A stretch of 8,901 nucleotides of DNA, from contig CANQBY010000041.1 of NCBI GenBank assembly GCA_947589695.1, forward strand, positions 1-8,901, read 5' to 3'. Numbering within the stretch: the first letter of the stretch is position 1; every line of letters begins with the position of its first letter. The translations under genes were made by a program, and so were the position numbers. Positions 7,004 to 8,901 of the stretch are shown here, piece after piece. The notes below the pieces were generated by a model. The model did no database searches, had not been told where the DNA came from, and saw nothing but the letters and a program-made list of their open reading frames with translations. The stretch comes from an uncultured Bacilli bacterium (lineage in GTDB: Bacteria; Bacillota_I; Bacilli_A; RF39; UBA660).

Positions 7004-8715
7004 TTATACTCCTCAATTAATCTTTTATGAATACCTGGTTCGACAATATTGATAGCATTAATTGCACTTTCTAAACTGGTTTTAAAGTTACCTTTAGAAA
7101 AGGCAGTTTCAGCTTTAATTAAACCAAGCTCGACATCTTTATAGACAGCCCGGTAACGATTACCATAAACAATAGCCATCTCGGCCATCTTTGCCGTTTT
7201 AATAGCTTCTTTGGTGGTATTATAAACTTTAAAAGTTAAATCACGCGCAGTATCAACTCGAGTATTTAAAACTTTGATGGAAATAGGACGTTTATCTAAT
7301 TCCGTAATCATATCATTTATAGCACTAGAAGCTTCACCTAATTCAACATAAAAGTTTTTAGGGGTTACGGGAAGTTTATAGCTTTTCATGGTATTTTTAG
7401 CTTGATTTAAAATCTTTTTAATTTCTTCAAGTTGTTCCCGAGCTCGTTTTTCATCTTCTTTTAGACTACTTAAATTACGCAATGTTTGATCTAGTTCTTC
7501 TTCAGTTTTAAGTAAATTATTATTAATAATTTCCATTTCTTTAGCAAGACGAGAATACGCAACAGAAGTACGACGTTGCATTTCAATTACGCGGTAATAA
7601 TCATCTTTAATCGTGTTTGTTTCCGTAATTACTTGTTCTAAAACATGTAAATCTTCGGGAGCAATATCATAACTATATTTTAAATCATCAATCTTTTTAT
7701 TTAATTCATTACTAATTTTTTCTAATTTGGTTATTTTAACTAAAATAGTACGACTATAATCTTCATAGACACGTTTAGATACTTTTTCTTTATCAAAATT
7801 ATGATATAAAGAATCAAAATAATCTAATATAGTTTTAAGTTCAAAAACACTATCTTCAAGATTTAAAACTTTTAGACGATCAAAAATATCATTAATCTTT
7901 TTATTAGCTTCCGTGATATTATATTCAATATTTAAGTATTCTAAGTTATACCCTTCTTTAATCATGCGTTCTGAAATTTTGGTAATTTCCGCAATTTTAT
8001 TAGGTATTAATTTACTACCCATGATAATAATAGAGGGAGCTTCTTCAATAACGATTTTTAAATTACCAATAGTATCAGTAATAGCTTTAACGATTTTACC
8101 AACTTCGGTATATTCGTTATTTTCCATAGTTTTTTCAAAAGCACTAAATAGTTTATCAACGTTTTCAAATTGTAATTCTAAAGGTTTTTCTACTTCTTCA
8201 TATTCATTTTTATTATTATTAAATTTAGATAAGATAGAACGATAATCCGCCTTAAGTTTGGTAATAGTTTCTCTATTTTTTTCTTCACTTAAAGTAATTT
8301 CTCTTATTTCATCAAGTAAAAAGTTAGATTTAGTTTTAACATAAGCAATTTCTAATTCTAAGGAAGCAATTTTAGTTTTTAAATTTTTATAATCTTTACT
8401 TTCAAAAGCTTCTTCAATTTCAATTAAAGCGTCTGTAATTTTGGGAACTTCAACTTCTTTTATTTCTTTTAGACGACTACACCAATTATCATATTTTTTT
8501 TGCATGACATCATTATTAATTAAAGCCCCAACTTTATTTAATTCGGATAAAATTGAAGCACCAACAATTAAATTTTTATCTCTTTCAAGCGTAGTTATTT
8601 CATTTTTATATTTCTTTTCTTCATTTTTATTAATCAGTCTTAAAACAACAATTATAGTTACGATTGTTGCAAGATAATAAAGGATACCAATAAGAATAAA
8701 AGTCGTTCTTGACAT
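7000..8715 (-). CDS. ezrA: Septation ring formation regulator EzrA
   Basis: EzrA is a membrane-tethered regulator that binds FtsZ, restrains extra Z-ring formation and joins the divisome at midcell. The 571-residue product has the family layout: one N-terminal membrane segment (~6-27, FILIGILYYLATIVTIIVVL), then a long cytoplasmic helical region of spectrin-like coiled coils, then the diagnostic C-terminal block MAEMAIVYGNRYR (510-522) followed by 'ALESAINAINIVEPG'-like sequence. Length is close to the usual 560-575 residues. I place the start at ATG 8715, which has AAGGAAG about 9-10 nt upstream and leads straight into the membrane segment. An in-frame TTG at 8745 would add ten residues but has no ribosome binding site and overlaps the promoter. 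In the conserved QNR patch (usually IQYGNR) the Gln is Val516 here. A promoter lies directly upstream, and the downstream gene overlaps by 4 nt. Confidence 0.95.
   Translation of the reverse strand: MSRTTFILIGILYYLATIVTIIVVLRLINKNEEKKYKNEITTLERDKNLIVGASILSELNKVGALINNDVMQKKYDNWCSRLKEIKEVEVPKITDALIEIEEAFESKDYKNLKTKIASLELEIAYVKTKSNFLLDEIREITLSEEKNRETITKLKADYRSILSKFNNNKNEYEEVEKPLELQFENVDKLFSAFEKTMENNEYTEVGKIVKAITDTIGNLKIVIEEAPSIIIMGSKLIPNKIAEITKISERMIKEGYNLEYLNIEYNITEANKKINDIFDRLKVLNLEDSVFELKTILDYFDSLYHNFDKEKVSKRVYEDYSRTILVKITKLEKISNELNKKIDDLKYSYDIAPEDLHVLEQVITETNTIKDDYYRVIEMQRRTSVAYSRLAKEMEIINNNLLKTEEELDQTLRNLSSLKEDEKRAREQLEEIKKILNQAKNTMKSYKLPVTPKNFYVELGEASSAINDMITELDKRPISIKVLNTRVDTARDLTFKVYNTTKEAIKTAKMAEMAIVYGNRYRAVYKDVELGLIKAETAFSKGNFKTSLESAINAINIVEPGIHKRLIEEYK
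7009..7014 (-). promoter_or_regulatory. Internal ribosome binding site for the second gene of the ezrA operon
   Basis: GAGGAG lies within the last codons of ezrA (encoding Glu-Glu), 5 nt before the overlapping ATG at 7003. It confirms that start and the ATGA coupling. Confidence 0.75.
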
Positions 8716-8720
8716 ACACG

Positions 8721-8730
8721 CCACTTCCTT
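8721..8730 (-). promoter_or_regulatory. ezrA ribosome binding site deciding the ATG at 8715
   Basis: AAGGAAGTGG precedes the ATG at 8715, with the AGGA core about 10 nt away. It supports this start over the in-frame TTG at 8745. Confidence 0.7.
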
Positions 8731-8735
8731 ATTAT

Positions 8736-8764
8736 ATTTTATCAAAAATATACATATTTGTCGA
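8736..8764 (-). promoter_or_regulatory. Predicted sigma-A promoter of the ezrA operon
   Basis: On the minus strand, TCGACA (8764-8759) and TAAAAT (8741-8736) each differ from consensus by one base and are 17 bp apart. Transcription would begin around 8729, at the edge of the ribosome binding site, so the leader would be very short (roughly 15 nt). The overlapping TATAAT just downstream lacks a good -35 at the right distance. Confidence 0.6.
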
Positions 8765-8778
8765 TACTTGTTGTTATC

Positions 8779-8817
8779 AAAATAAAAAAAACTTCTTAAG
8801 TATTACTTAAAAAGTTT
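8779..8817 (-). terminator. Strong intrinsic terminator of the upstream unit
   Basis: The minus strand reads AAACTTTTTAAGT, loop AAT, ACTTAAGAAGTTT: a 13-bp stem with one G-U pair, followed by a run of T broken by a single A (to 8779). On the plus strand no T-run follows the stem, so it works for minus-strand transcripts entering from the right. It separates that unit from the ezrA promoter. Confidence 0.8.
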
Positions 8818-8901
8818 ATAAGGTACACTACACTCCTTGAAAAGTGCTCTACCATACTACGTCATGCAACTTCGTATGGTTTATTCATTGTTCCTACAGT
8901 C
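8818..8901 (-). other. Tail of an upstream minus-strand unit: possible CDS end or structured RNA
   Basis: This stretch runs to the right edge and ends in the terminator at 8779-8817. One minus-strand frame reads TVGTMNKPYEVA and stops at TGA (8864-8862), which could be the last residues of a gene. The region is also rich in inverted repeats. ACCATAC pairs with GTATGGT (8880-8851). GGTA...TACC encloses a CACTTTTCAAGGAGTG hairpin within roughly 8854-8823. A structured RNA or 3' UTR is therefore equally possible. I matched it to no tRNA, tmRNA, RNase P, SRP RNA or riboswitch: there is no T-arm GGTTCGA-type motif and no family core. Confidence 0.35.

Noticed and set aside
7913..8245. 110-codon plus-strand open frame
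   Set aside because: Antisense to the ezrA coiled coil. Its hydrophobic Ser/Leu-rich composition is the usual mirror of a Glu/Lys/Asn-rich coiled coil.
8441..8677. 78-codon plus-strand open frame
   Set aside because: Antisense to the N-terminal part of ezrA, with the same mirror composition and no start signals.
8716..8745. Ten-residue N-terminal extension of ezrA from a TTG start
   Set aside because: There is no ribosome binding site before the TTG, and the stretch overlaps the predicted -10 box. The ATG at 8715 has a good ribosome binding site and matches the family N-terminus.
8823..8858. tRNA-like string GGTAGAGCAC on the minus strand
   Set aside because: It resembles the D-arm of a tRNA, but no anticodon arm of normal geometry, T-arm motif or acceptor pairing follows.
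8818..8880. RNase P (type B) similarity from 'TCCTTGAAAAGTGC' on the plus strand
   Set aside because: Only a short string matches; the universal core that should follow (AGTGCCACAGAAA and GGTAAACC-type) is absent.

Overview
The window is very AT-rich and all recognisable genes lie on the minus strand. EzrA, a division regulator confined to low-GC Gram-positive bacteria, together with AGGA/GGGGG-type ribosome binding sites and near-consensus sigma-A promoters, points to a Bacillota (Bacilli-like) organism. An uncultured host-associated, Mollicutes-related lineage is my guess, based on base composition and gene content only. Every tryptophan codon I read is TGG and ezrA stops at TGA, so the standard bacterial code (table 11) fits and the mycoplasma code (table 4) is not needed.

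Layout, right to left (direction of transcription). At 8779-8901 lies the end of an upstream transcription unit: a possible gene tail or structured RNA, closed by a strong minus-strand intrinsic terminator. A promoter at 8736-8764 then drives a two-gene operon. The first gene is ezrA (7000-8715); the second is a 319-codon gene of unknown function (6044-7003), whose start codon overlaps the ezrA stop by 4 bases (ATGA). A weak terminator overlapping the stop of the second gene closes the operon.

A 134-bp gap (5910-6043) holds that terminator, a near-consensus promoter (TTGCCA-17-TATAAT) and a GGGGG-type ribosome binding site. These serve one giant gene that fills 1-5909 and runs off the left edge. 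Its 1969 visible codons form one uninterrupted frame. They encode a signal peptide, a cohesin-like domain, two transmembrane segments, two dockerin-like calcium-loop motifs separated by an S/N/P/K-rich linker, four tandem beta-rich modules of about 205 residues, and then the N-terminal parts of an IgA1-protease/Zmp-type (peptidase family M26) protein, including GLUG repeats. The expected catalytic HExxH motif lies beyond the left edge.

The two transcription units have no visible functional link: one is cell division, the other a surface-anchored giant protease-like protein. The most interesting element is the giant protein. It combines an M26 protease architecture with a cohesin/dockerin-like membrane stalk in place of the LPXTG-plus-hydrophobic-segment anchor of streptococcal M26 enzymes.
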